This document shows, in pieces, positions 26,690-36,462 of a stretch of DNA of 64,000 nt; within the stretch, counting starts at the first letter, position 1; each line of letters starts with the position of its first letter. Below the pieces are notes generated by a model. The model was not told where the DNA came from, did no database searches, and worked only from the letters and a program-made list of their open reading frames with translations. The position numbers and the translations under genes are program-made. Location: assembly GCA_045647865.1 (NCBI GenBank), contig JAZRMW010000040.1, forward strand, positions 1 to 64,000, given 5' to 3'. Origin of the DNA: Phocaeicola_A sp045647865. Its GTDB lineage: Bacteria; Bacteroidota; Bacteroidia; Bacteroidales; Bacteroidaceae.

Positions 26690-29293
26690 ATGAAAACCGA
26701 AAGACAAATCTTAAGGCATGGCTGGCGCATGGCTGCGTTGGCGGCTGGAGTGCTGTTGGCTGGTGGCAGTGCCTTTACATCATGTACTGACTATGACTTG
26801 GATGAGCGTACCCCCGATGGTTGGGGTTCCAGCATCTATAGTTGGCTTGATGAGGAAGGAAACTTTACCAACACGGTGCGTATGATTGAAGACTTGGGCT
26901 ACAAAGATGTGTTGGCCAAGACTGGTTCGAAAACGTTGTTTGTGGCTGATGATGCTGCGTATGAACGTTTTTATCGTAACAATTCGTGGGGTGTAAGTGG
27001 GTATGAACAACTTTCTATCTCCCAAAAGAAATTGCTCCTTTTTGGAAGTATGCTTGACAATTCCATGCAGTTGAGTGTTTTGCCCAGCATTCAGGGAAAT
27101 CCTCCTGTTGAGGGTGAGTGTATGCGCCGTTATGCATCTAGCTCAGTGTATGATTCGGTGACCGTGTTCAATGCGGAACTCATGCCGGATAATCCTTATT
27201 GGAAGTATTATCGTGATAACCAGAAACAGATGGTCTGCTTGACCGACAATTCTGTTGTGCCTCTGTTGTTCTTTATCGAGAAACAGTTGGCAAACAAGAG
27301 AATTACGAATGATGATTACAACTTCTTGTTCAATTACACCACCGAACGTGAACCGGGCGATGCAAGTGTGAACGGAGTAAAGGTTGAGGAGGGTAACATC
27401 CGTTGCTCCAACGGTTTTATCCATCGTATGGCTGAAGTTGTTACTCCTCGTCCCAATATGGCTTCTTTGATTGCAAGCAAACCGAATGTGAGTAAATACA
27501 ACAAATTGTTGGAGCGTTTTTGTGCACCGTATCCCGATCGTAATCCCGATCAATCTGGTAGTGTTACCATGCGTTACAACGAATTGTATGGTACTCAAGT
27601 GGACACAGTCTTTACTAAGCGTTTCTTCTCTCAGAAGTCTGTTGGCGGAAGTCCATTGAATCAGACACCTGCTGGTAAGGCCGTAATTGGTACTTTGAAG
27701 TACGATCCGGGATGGAATGCTTATTATGCAGGTTTGGCTGGTGAAGGAAATATTGCCATGCAGAAGGACATGGGTGTGATGATGGTACCCAGCAATGATG
27801 CAATGGATAGATATTGGAATGGTGACAATGGAGAAGGTAGTGTATTGAAAGACTATTATGGTGAATGGGAAAACGTGCCTGACGATGTGATTGAGGAATT
27901 GCTCAATGTGAACATGCTCAGTTCATTCATTTCTTCTGTCCCTTCTAAGTTCGACAATATTCTTAACGATGCTAATGATCCGATGGGTGTGGAACTTGCT
28001 TATATAGATTCTGTATGGTTGGGTTGTAATGGTGCTGTATATTTGACGAATAAGGTGTTTTCACCTACAGCTTACGTGAGTGTCTCATTCCCCGCGTTGA
28101 TCAACGAAACGATGAAGATTATCGATTGGGCTATCGAAAAGTGTAAGTTCAACGTATATCTGAATTCTTTGAATGCAACTTACAGTTTCTTTATTCCAAC
28201 TAATAATGCTCTGTTGGAGTATATTGACCCCGTTTCATATGGAAAGAGTAAGACTCAGCTCTATCGTTTCCATTATGATCCGACAAAGGTAAATAAGGAT
28301 GAGCGTGTATGGGCAAGTATTTGGAATTATGACGTTACTACTGGTGAAGTAGGAGATAGTCTTGGAAAGGTGGTTGGTACGGATGGCCGTATTGAAAACC
28401 GTTTGCAGGATATCCTTGAAACTCATATCGTTATTGGTAATGTCGAAGATGGACATACTTATTATCGTACAAAGGGTGGAACAGAAATTCGTGTGGAGAA
28501 TACTGAATTAGGAAAAAATGGTATGACTGTATCCGGAAGTTATCAAATTAATGAAGGTTCTCCTATTTATGTAAGTGACATCTATGATCAAAAGAGTCAA
28601 GGCGGTAATGGAAAGAGTTACATTTTGGAATCTGGTCCGATTTTGGGTACTCGTATGACGGTATCTGATTGGTTGGATAGCATTCCTGAGTTTTCTAAGT
28701 TCAATGAGTTGATGAAGGGTAGCTCTTTGACCGAAGTGATCCATAATGAACGTAATGTGTGCGGTGGTACCAATATTTCGGTATTTAACACTTATCACTA
28801 CACCGTATATGTTCCTACCAATGAAAGTATTGAAGAATTGCAGCGTACTAATCAGTTGCCTACATGGGAACAGATTGCTATGTTTGATGAAAATGATGAA
28901 ACTACAGCTCCGATTCGCGATTCTTTGACTAATGTAATTGAAAGTTTCTTGCGTTATCACATTCAGGATAATGCCCTCTTTATTGGAGCAGCTGGTGAAA
29001 GTGGTGATTATGAAACAGCTCTTATTGATCCCAGTACCAAACGTTTCTATCGTATTTCTGCAACCTCAACAGGTAGTGAAATTATTCTGAAAGACAATTC
29101 GTATGTTCCTGGTGCTGATGCTCCTCAATTCTCTGCCAAAGTAATTGCCAAGGAAGGCTGCTACAATCTGATGGCACGTGAATATCAATATAATGGTACA
29201 GATGCTGAGAATGCAAATCGCATTGAAACTTCGTCTTCTGCTGTTATTCATCTTATAGACAAGCCTTTGTCATACAAGAAAAGTAAAAAATGA
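26690..29293 (+). CDS. FAS1 (fasciclin) domain lipoprotein, first of three
   Basis: An 867-residue predicted outer-membrane lipoprotein with a signal ending AFTSC (Cys32). It contains about three FAS1-like units: residues about 50-200 (with KTLFVADDAAYERFY), about 480-560 (YSFFIPTNNALLEYID) and about 660-850 (YTVYVPTNESIEEL). The (F/Y)xxPTNxA/S motif marks the family. FAS1 domains are known as adhesion or ligand-binding modules in other organisms. Here the protein is the first gene of a SusCD operon, where surface glycan-binding proteins are often encoded, so a glycan- or cell-wall-binding role is inferred. The ATG at 26690 was preferred to one 30 nt upstream. Confidence 0.85.
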   Translation: MKTERQILRHGWRMAALAAGVLLAGGSAFTSCTDYDLDERTPDGWGSSIYSWLDEEGNFTNTVRMIEDLGYKDVLAKTGSKTLFVADDAAYERFYRNNSWGVSGYEQLSISQKKLLLFGSMLDNSMQLSVLPSIQGNPPVEGECMRRYASSSVYDSVTVFNAELMPDNPYWKYYRDNQKQMVCLTDNSVVPLLFFIEKQLANKRITNDDYNFLFNYTTEREPGDASVNGVKVEEGNIRCSNGFIHRMAEVVTPRPNMASLIASKPNVSKYNKLLERFCAPYPDRNPDQSGSVTMRYNELYGTQVDTVFTKRFFSQKSVGGSPLNQTPAGKAVIGTLKYDPGWNAYYAGLAGEGNIAMQKDMGVMMVPSNDAMDRYWNGDNGEGSVLKDYYGEWENVPDDVIEELLNVNMLSSFISSVPSKFDNILNDANDPMGVELAYIDSVWLGCNGAVYLTNKVFSPTAYVSVSFPALINETMKIIDWAIEKCKFNVYLNSLNATYSFFIPTNNALLEYIDPVSYGKSKTQLYRFHYDPTKVNKDERVWASIWNYDVTTGEVGDSLGKVVGTDGRIENRLQDILETHIVIGNVEDGHTYYRTKGGTEIRVENTELGKNGMTVSGSYQINEGSPIYVSDIYDQKSQGGNGKSYILESGPILGTRMTVSDWLDSIPEFSKFNELMKGSSLTEVIHNERNVCGGTNISVFNTYHYTVYVPTNESIEELQRTNQLPTWEQIAMFDENDETTAPIRDSLTNVIESFLRYHIQDNALFIGAAGESGDYETALIDPSTKRFYRISATSTGSEIILKDNSYVPGADAPQFSAKVIAKEGCYNLMAREYQYNGTDAENANRIETSSSAVIHLIDKPLSYKKSKK

Positions 29294-29337
29294 CGAATGA
29301 ATTTGTACATTGTAAATTGTAATTTGTACATAGAATT

Positions 29338-32300
29338 ATGATAACAAGAAAAATAACAAGAATATTAGGATTGATGGTTGTCGGAAGTCAACTATCAATC
29401 GGCAGTGCGCTTGCCCAAAAGACTGGCGACATCATCAGTGGTACGGTCAATGATGATTTTGGTCCAGTGGTGGCTGCCAATGTAGTGGAGTTGGATGCAG
29501 CCAATCGTATTGTATCCAATGCCGTGACAGATTTCAACGGTAACTTTTCTTTCAGATTGAAAAATCCGAAGAACCAATTGCGTATAACATACGTGGGATA
29601 TAAGACCGTGACTCTTCCTATTAATAAGGTGAAGTTCGATATCCGTATGAAAGACGAACTTCAGATTGAAGAAGTTGTGGTTACTCAAAAGAAAAAAGCA
29701 GACGGTTCTGGTTTGGCCATTCCTTTGGATGAAATTTCTACAGCTCGTCAAAGTATTGAGATGACAGAGTTCGAGGGTTTGGGTATTACCACTGTAGATG
29801 AGGCTTTGCAGGGACGTATTGCGGGTCTTGACATCGTTGCTAACTCTGGTAACTTGGGTGCTGGTACTTCTATGCGTCTGCGTGGTGTTTCAAACATCAA
29901 TGGTTCCAGTGAACCACTTATTGTTGTGGATGGTAATGTGATGTCTGCTAATACGGAGAACTTTGATTTTAACTCTGCCAATGAAGAGAATTTCGCTCAG
30001 TTGTTGAATGTGAATCCGGAGGATATCCAAAGTATTTCGGTGTTGAAAGATGCTGCAGCTACAGCTATTTGGGGTTCTCAGGGTGCGAACGGTGTTATCG
30101 AAATCAAGACCAAACGTGGTACTCGTGGTAAGACACGTGTGGAATATAGCTACCGTTTGACAGCCACTTATCAGCCTCAAGGTTACAAGATGCTGAACGG
30201 TGATGAGTACACTATGTTGTTAAAGGAAGAGTACTTCAACCCTGAACTCAGTGATGCCGCCAGTAACATTGTAGAGTTGAATTACAAACCGAGCTTCTCG
30301 GAATACGAGATGTATAACAACAACACTGATTGGTTGGAGTCTGTAAAGCAGATTGGTTATCGTCAGAATCATTATGTGTCATTAAGTGGTGGTGGTGAGA
30401 AAGCTCACTTCCGTATTGGTGCAGGTTATGACCGCGAGACAGGTTCTATCATCAAGCAACAGCTCGACCGTTTTACCTCACGTGTGAATTTGGACTATTT
30501 TGTAAGTGACCGTATTAAGATTGAAACCAACATTTCGTTGACTTACACTAATAATCAAAGGAATAGTGGTGACCTCTTGTCTATAGCTTATAATAGAATG
30601 CCTAACCTCTCTATTTATGAGCAAGATAAGTATGGAAATGATTTGAACCAGTTCTATCATATATTGCCTTCTGTTTCTCAAGAGTTCCGTGATGATCAGT
30701 TGAAGCAACATAATCCTGTTGCTTTGGCACACCTTGCCAAAAATCATAATACGAGCTATGATATCAAGCCTGAGTTTGTATTACGTTATGATTTGTTGGG
30801 ATTGGGTGATGAAAAGACTCGTTTGAATTATGAGGGTAAGGTAATGTTCAATATCTTTAATAATTACACTGATGAGTTCATGCCATTGGACCTCAATAAG
30901 GCAGGATGGAATGATGTAGATAAACAGGCTAACCGTACGACTGCAAGTTCTAACAAGAATTTTGGTTTGACTACAACCCATACGTTGACATTTACTCCAG
31001 TATTTAAGAATCGCGATCATTCATTGAGTATGTTGTTACGTGGACAGATGTCAACTGGCCATTCTACTTCACAGAATACCACTACATGGGGTACTCCATC
31101 AGGAACTATCCAAAGTACAGGTGCTAACGGTATTATTTCTAATATGGGTACAGGTAGCGGACAATCACGCAGTATTTATTTCACTTATTCTACTCACTAT
31201 GCTTACAAGGGACGTTATATGGCAGACTTCTCTGTACGTCGTGACGGTACGACTAAGTTTGGTCCCAATAAGCGTTGGGGTAACTTCCCTGCATTCTCTC
31301 TTCGTTGGAATGTCAGTCGTGAACCTTGGTTCCAAAGAGCTTTACCTTGGATTTCCATGCTTTCAATTCGTCCGGGTTGGGGTATTGTGGGTACACAGCC
31401 GGGTTCTGAGTATCTGTTCTTCAGTAAGTATGGCAATGGTAATGGATATATGGGACAAACCTCTATCCAACCGAACAACATTCGTTTGAGCAATTTGAAG
31501 TGGCAGGAAAAAGAAACTTATAACTTGGGTACTGACTTCGGATTCTTTGATGACCGTATTACTGGTAATGTGGAACTTTATTGGCAATATACCACAGATT
31601 TGTTGATGCAGAATCAAGGTATTCCGACTTCTTCAGGTTTCTCTTCTTTTGCATGGCGTAATGTGGGTGATATGGAAAACATCGGTTGGGAGTTCAATTT
31701 GAACGGAAACCAAATTATTAAGGCCGGAAAGTTTGGTGTTGACTTTAACATCACTTTCGCAAACAACCGAAACGAAGTGACCCGAATGGATGAAACCTGT
31801 TTGACCAGTTTGAATCATGAGTGGGATCGCAACAACGGTTCATATCTTTCTCGCGTAGAGCTTAATCATGCATTGGGAAGTATTTATGGATTCCGTTACA
31901 AGGGCGTTTACCAATATACTGAGTATTCTCCTGAAGAGGTCCCTGGTGTGAGTGGTCCCAATGCACCTGTAGCCCGTGATAAGGATGGGGTCGTTATTTT
32001 GGACGAAAATCAGATGACTAAACCGATGATGTTCTGTGCAGGAACTACCAATTATGAATTCCGTGGTGGTGATGCCATCTATGATGATATCAATCATGAT
32101 GGAAGCATTGATGAATTGGATATTGTTTATTTAGGATCTTCACTTCCTAAATTTACTGGTGGTTTCGGATTCAAATTGAAATGGGGACGTCTCTCATGGA
32201 ATAACCAATTCAATTTCCGTTATGGAAACAAGGTTGTCAACAAGGCTCGTATGAATGCTGAAAATATGTATTCAAACAACAACCAGAGTCGTGCAGTTAA

Positions 32301-32634
32301 TTGGCGCTGGCGTGTAGAAGGTGATATCACCAGTGTTCCTCGCGCCCTTCGTCGGTATGGTTATAACTGGTTGGGTAGCGACCGTTTCGTGGAAGATGGC
32401 TCATTTATACGTTTGAACTACACTCAGTTGAATTATTCATTCGACCCCAAAGTTGTTAAACAACTTGGAATAAACCGTCTTAGCTTGTATCTGTCGGCAA
32501 ATAACCTCTTCTGTTTGACTAAGTATTCTGGCGCAGACCCTGAAGTTGGTTACGGAGGTATGGGTGTTTCAACCGATAATGCTCAAACACCGCGTGCTAA
32601 ATCTTTCACAGCAGGTGTGACAGTACAATTCTGA
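29338..32634 (+). CDS. SusC/RagA-type TonB-dependent outer-membrane transporter (first)
   Basis: A 1098-residue protein: signal peptide (SIGSALAQ), an N-terminal carboxypeptidase-like CNA-B domain (about 28-105), a TonB-box-like IEEVVVTQKKK near residue 112, then plug domain (TTVDEALQGRIAGLDIV, MRLRGVSNINGSSEPLIVVDG, SISVLKDAAATAIWG) and a 22-strand barrel with a terminal aromatic residue (TVQF). It would import glycan fragments using TonB energy, together with the SusD lipoprotein encoded 34 nt downstream. Confidence 0.95.
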   Translation: MITRKITRILGLMVVGSQLSIGSALAQKTGDIISGTVNDDFGPVVAANVVELDAANRIVSNAVTDFNGNFSFRLKNPKNQLRITYVGYKTVTLPINKVKFDIRMKDELQIEEVVVTQKKKADGSGLAIPLDEISTARQSIEMTEFEGLGITTVDEALQGRIAGLDIVANSGNLGAGTSMRLRGVSNINGSSEPLIVVDGNVMSANTENFDFNSANEENFAQLLNVNPEDIQSISVLKDAAATAIWGSQGANGVIEIKTKRGTRGKTRVEYSYRLTATYQPQGYKMLNGDEYTMLLKEEYFNPELSDAASNIVELNYKPSFSEYEMYNNNTDWLESVKQIGYRQNHYVSLSGGGEKAHFRIGAGYDRETGSIIKQQLDRFTSRVNLDYFVSDRIKIETNISLTYTNNQRNSGDLLSIAYNRMPNLSIYEQDKYGNDLNQFYHILPSVSQEFRDDQLKQHNPVALAHLAKNHNTSYDIKPEFVLRYDLLGLGDEKTRLNYEGKVMFNIFNNYTDEFMPLDLNKAGWNDVDKQANRTTASSNKNFGLTTTHTLTFTPVFKNRDHSLSMLLRGQMSTGHSTSQNTTTWGTPSGTIQSTGANGIISNMGTGSGQSRSIYFTYSTHYAYKGRYMADFSVRRDGTTKFGPNKRWGNFPAFSLRWNVSREPWFQRALPWISMLSIRPGWGIVGTQPGSEYLFFSKYGNGNGYMGQTSIQPNNIRLSNLKWQEKETYNLGTDFGFFDDRITGNVELYWQYTTDLLMQNQGIPTSSGFSSFAWRNVGDMENIGWEFNLNGNQIIKAGKFGVDFNITFANNRNEVTRMDETCLTSLNHEWDRNNGSYLSRVELNHALGSIYGFRYKGVYQYTEYSPEEVPGVSGPNAPVARDKDGVVILDENQMTKPMMFCAGTTNYEFRGGDAIYDDINHDGSIDELDIVYLGSSLPKFTGGFGFKLKWGRLSWNNQFNFRYGNKVVNKARMNAENMYSNNNQSRAVNWRWRVEGDITSVPRALRRYGYNWLGSDRFVEDGSFIRLNYTQLNYSFDPKVVKQLGINRLSLYLSANNLFCLTKYSGADPEVGYGGMGVSTDNAQTPRAKSFTAGVTVQF

Positions 32635-32668
32635 TGATTAATAAGTAATAAGCTTAAAAAATAAAGAA

Positions 32669-34384
32669 ATGAAAACTATCAAACATATCGTTTGCTCTCT
32701 TTTCATCGCCGCTGGATTGACGGGTTGTGAAGATTTCTTTGATACCCTACCTATGAACGAGGTGGTGCTTGAAAACTTTTGGACAGACAAGAACGACGTA
32801 ACGAGCGTAGTGAACAGTTGTTATGAGGCGCTTGAGAGCGAAGCCTTTTTGGAGCGCATGGGCATATGGGGTGAGTTGCGAAGTGATAACTTGAAAGGTG
32901 GTTCGAACCCTTCTGATGATATTAATCAGATTTTGAAGGAGAATATCCTGCCTTCTAATCCTATGTGTAATTGGTCTGAATTCTACAAGGCTATTAATCG
33001 TTGTAATACAGTATGCTATTATGCACCAAAGGTACAGGCTATTGACCCTAACTATACAGAGTCAGAAATGCGTGCCAATATAGCCGAGGCCTCTGCTATT
33101 CGTGCATTGTGTTATTTCTATTTGATTCGTACATTCCGCGATGTACCTTATTCTACAGAGCCGAGTATCGATGACTTACAGAACTATGTGTTGCCTGCTA
33201 CTCCTTTCAATGATGTATTGGATTCTTTGATTACCAATTTGGAAAGTGTGAAGAACGATGCTGTACGCCGTTACTATTTGGATGAAAGTAGTAATGCTTA
33301 CCAGAACAGTAGCCGTATTACTCGTGTAGCTATTTGGGCTTTGTTGGCTGATCTCTATTTGTGGAAAGGAGATTGGGACAATTGCATCAAGTATTGCGAT
33401 TTGGTATTGGACTTCAAACGTAATCAATATGAAGATATGTTGGAACGTTTAGGAAGCATCTCTTATATTGATCTCTTTGGTGATATTCCGATGATTCTGG
33501 ACAAACCCTCAGGAAGTACGACGTATGGTTATGCCTATAACGAGATTTTCGGATACGGGAACTCTTTTGAAAGTCTTTTCGAACTCTATTTTGAAAGTAA
33601 TCAAAATCTGTCGAATAAGTGGGTTGGCAATTATTATGGAAATAGTAATACTCCTACTGGTCGTTTGGGTGTTCCCGATTTCCTTCGTCAAGATGTAGCA
33701 TTAGGTAACAATGCATTGTTCAAGAAATTTGATGGTCGTGCTTATGCAAGCGTTGCCATGGAAAATCAGTCTTATTATGCTCGTAAGTATAGCTTTGATG
33801 ATGTAAGTTACGATACGCAGAATGTAACAAATGAGAATAGTGTGAGATTCAGTGGAAGTATGCGTAGTAGCGATGATGCTAATTGGATTTTCTATCGTTT
33901 GAGCGATGCCATCTTGATGAAGGCTGAAGCTTTGATTGAGCGTGGTGCTGCTGATACATTGGTTGAGAATAGTGCTGCAGATTTCGCACGTGCATTCCAT
34001 CTGATTAATACGGTAAACAAGCGTGCTATTGATGCCTCTCCGATTTCTTCACGTTCGGATACGTTGAAATTGGCTGATTATGTATCTTCAAAGGGGGCGA
34101 TGGTTGATTTGCTTATTGAAGAGCGTCAACGCGAATTCTTGTTCGAAGGAAAGCGTTGGTTCGATTTGGTTCGTTTTGCCCGTCGTGACGGTAATACCAC
34201 TCGTCTCTCTACTTTGGCTACTCGCAAGCATATTACGGGTCAGAATGCCATCAAGATTAAGTTGGCAAATCCTGATCGAATTTATTTCCCGTATGCGAAG
34301 AGTGAGTTGAAGGTTAATCCTTTGCTCAAACAGAATCCGGCATATTCAAATACGGAAGATTCGGAATTGACAACTAACAAGTAA
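32669..34384 (+). CDS. SusD/RagB-type surface lipoprotein (first)
   Basis: A 571-residue lipoprotein with a lipobox ending LTGC (Cys20). SusD features are the N-terminal FFDTLPMNEVVLENFWTDK block, TPR helices (AEASAIRALCYFYLIRTF) and the C-terminal RQREFLFEGKRWFDLVRFAR motif. It forms the lid over the SusC barrel and captures glycan. It follows SusC by 34 nt and precedes two more FAS1 genes. Confidence 0.95.
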   Translation: MKTIKHIVCSLFIAAGLTGCEDFFDTLPMNEVVLENFWTDKNDVTSVVNSCYEALESEAFLERMGIWGELRSDNLKGGSNPSDDINQILKENILPSNPMCNWSEFYKAINRCNTVCYYAPKVQAIDPNYTESEMRANIAEASAIRALCYFYLIRTFRDVPYSTEPSIDDLQNYVLPATPFNDVLDSLITNLESVKNDAVRRYYLDESSNAYQNSSRITRVAIWALLADLYLWKGDWDNCIKYCDLVLDFKRNQYEDMLERLGSISYIDLFGDIPMILDKPSGSTTYGYAYNEIFGYGNSFESLFELYFESNQNLSNKWVGNYYGNSNTPTGRLGVPDFLRQDVALGNNALFKKFDGRAYASVAMENQSYYARKYSFDDVSYDTQNVTNENSVRFSGSMRSSDDANWIFYRLSDAILMKAEALIERGAADTLVENSAADFARAFHLINTVNKRAIDASPISSRSDTLKLADYVSSKGAMVDLLIEERQREFLFEGKRWFDLVRFARRDGNTTRLSTLATRKHITGQNAIKIKLANPDRIYFPYAKSELKVNPLLKQNPAYSNTEDSELTTNK

Positions 34385-34428
34385 TACGAGTTGAATAGAT
34401 TGAAACATTGTAATTTGTATAGACAAGT

Positions 34429-36363
34429 ATGAAAAAAACATTGAAATATATTGTAGGTGTCCTGTTTGCAAGTTTTGCAATGGGCTCCTGTGTGGACAAT
34501 GATGACGTGGTAGTTAACTATTACGCTTCTACGAAGTTGACGGCGGCTGGTTTCTTGGAACAAGAACCTGAACGTTTCGGCCAGTTTATCAATATCTTGC
34601 AGCGTACGCCTTATTTTGCGTTGCTCTCAACTTATGGTAATTTTACATTGTTTGCTCCTACTAATGAAGCAATTGACAACTATGTGGCAAGTATGGGACT
34701 CACAGGTATCGAAGGGTTGACTGATGCAAACTGCGATACATTGGCTCGTACACATATTATTAGAAATGGTGCATTTTTTACAACGGATGTACCAGAAGGT
34801 GCTATGCCCAGTTTGAATATGGAGGATTCATACATCGTGCTCTCCAGCGATTCAGATGTGTATAACAACAATGAGTTGATTTATTACATCAATAAGACTG
34901 CTCGTATGATTCAGTATGATGACTCTGTGACTAATGGTGTTGTGCATGTGGTGAATAACGTTATTGCACGCAATAGCGACATGTTGCCTGATGTGATTGC
35001 GAAAGATACAACCTTGACATTGTTTACTGCTGCTTTGGAGTTGACCCACATGGATGACTCTTTGAAATTGTGGTTGGATGAAACTTATTCTTGTGGTGAA
35101 GACTCTGTTTTCGAAGGTTTCCCCAAGAAGTGTAGAGCAGAGGGTACTTCTCCCTGTTTCTGGCCTGAAAAACGTTACTTCAAGTACACGGCTTTTGTGG
35201 AACCAGATGCCGTGTTCCATAAGAACGGAATTTATACGATTGAGGATTTGATTGCCTATGCTAAGGAAGTGTATGACCAAACCTATCCCGAAGATGCTGG
35301 ACTTTATGATGATGATTACACTCATCGCAAGAATCCGTTGAATCGTTTTATCAGTTATCATTTGCTCCCCGTATTTGGAGAGTATGCTACTTTCTTGTCT
35401 TCTGCAGATTTGTTGGAAAACTGCTTCATGACCAGCTTGTGTGACCCAGAAGAGTTTTTTGAAACTATGTGTCCAGGTACAATCATGCGTCTGGCCCAGC
35501 CTGCTGGTGTAGGTCTTTTCATCAATCGTAAGGGATTCAAGAATAAGATTGTTGACGGTTGTGTTGGTGTGAAGATTCTTTCGCCTTCAGAATCCGGACA
35601 GGCTGATCAGCTTGCTGCCAATGGAATTTATCATTATTTGGATGATATTCTGACTTATACTCCTAAAGTTCGCGATGTTGTATTGAACTGTCGTATCCGA
35701 AAAGATGCTTCTACTATGAGTCCTGACTTTATGAACAATGCTCCTGAGCGTAGAAACAGACAAAATGGAGCCAGATTGACAGGTATGAAGAGAGGTTATA
35801 TTTCTGGATGGAAAATCACAGATGATACATTCGTGGGTGTACATTGTGACCAAGAATGGTGGCAACACTATTATTCCAATGGTGTAACAATCAGTGGTAT
35901 TTTTGATGTCTCATTTGATTTGCCTCCTGTTCCGTCAGGTACATATGAAATCCGTATTGGTTATACTGCCAATGTAGAGCGTGGAGTTGTACAGGTTTAT
36001 CTGAACAATGAGCCTTGCGGTATTCCTGTAGATTTGCGTATCATGGGTGGTGACCCCCGAATTGGTTGGATTGAAGATACGGAAGATGAATCGGAGAATG
36101 TTGCCAACGATAAGGCTATGCATAATCGTGGCTATATGAAGGGTATGGATTCATACAGACAGTGGCAGAGCGAAAATACATTCAGAAATAATCCTAACAA
36201 CTTGCGTAGAGTTCTGGCTACTCAATATTTGGATCCTGAGAGAAAATATACGTTGCGCTTCCGTCAAGTATTGGACGATCCCGAATGTTATTTGTCATTT
36301 GATTATATCGAACTTTGTCCTAAGAGCGTTTACGGCAGTCCCGAAGGAGAAGATACGCATTAA
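34429..36363 (+). CDS. FAS1 domain lipoprotein, second of three
   Basis: A 644-residue lipoprotein with signal ending AMGSC (Cys21). A clear FAS1 domain is at residues about 45-185 (FTLFAPTNEAIDNYV, then the conserved H in ARTHIIRNG and NGVVHVVNNVI). A second, less regular FAS1-like region is at about 285-425. The C-terminal part (about 480-635, from ISGIFDVSFDLPPVPSG) looks like a beta-sandwich binding domain ending SFDYIELCPK. No catalytic motif. It sits between the first SusCD pair and another FAS1 gene, so it is likely exported to the surface and may bind the PUL glycan or another ligand. Confidence 0.82.
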   Translation: MKKTLKYIVGVLFASFAMGSCVDNDDVVVNYYASTKLTAAGFLEQEPERFGQFINILQRTPYFALLSTYGNFTLFAPTNEAIDNYVASMGLTGIEGLTDANCDTLARTHIIRNGAFFTTDVPEGAMPSLNMEDSYIVLSSDSDVYNNNELIYYINKTARMIQYDDSVTNGVVHVVNNVIARNSDMLPDVIAKDTTLTLFTAALELTHMDDSLKLWLDETYSCGEDSVFEGFPKKCRAEGTSPCFWPEKRYFKYTAFVEPDAVFHKNGIYTIEDLIAYAKEVYDQTYPEDAGLYDDDYTHRKNPLNRFISYHLLPVFGEYATFLSSADLLENCFMTSLCDPEEFFETMCPGTIMRLAQPAGVGLFINRKGFKNKIVDGCVGVKILSPSESGQADQLAANGIYHYLDDILTYTPKVRDVVLNCRIRKDASTMSPDFMNNAPERRNRQNGARLTGMKRGYISGWKITDDTFVGVHCDQEWWQHYYSNGVTISGIFDVSFDLPPVPSGTYEIRIGYTANVERGVVQVYLNNEPCGIPVDLRIMGGDPRIGWIEDTEDESENVANDKAMHNRGYMKGMDSYRQWQSENTFRNNPNNLRRVLATQYLDPERKYTLRFRQVLDDPECYLSFDYIELCPKSVYGSPEGEDTH

Positions 36364-36462
36364 ACAGAAAAGAACTCGCCTCTTCTCTTGCATGGATAGA
36401 GAAGAGGGGAGTCTTTAAGAGGAAAAATTGTAATTTGTACATTGTAAATAGTAAATGTAATT

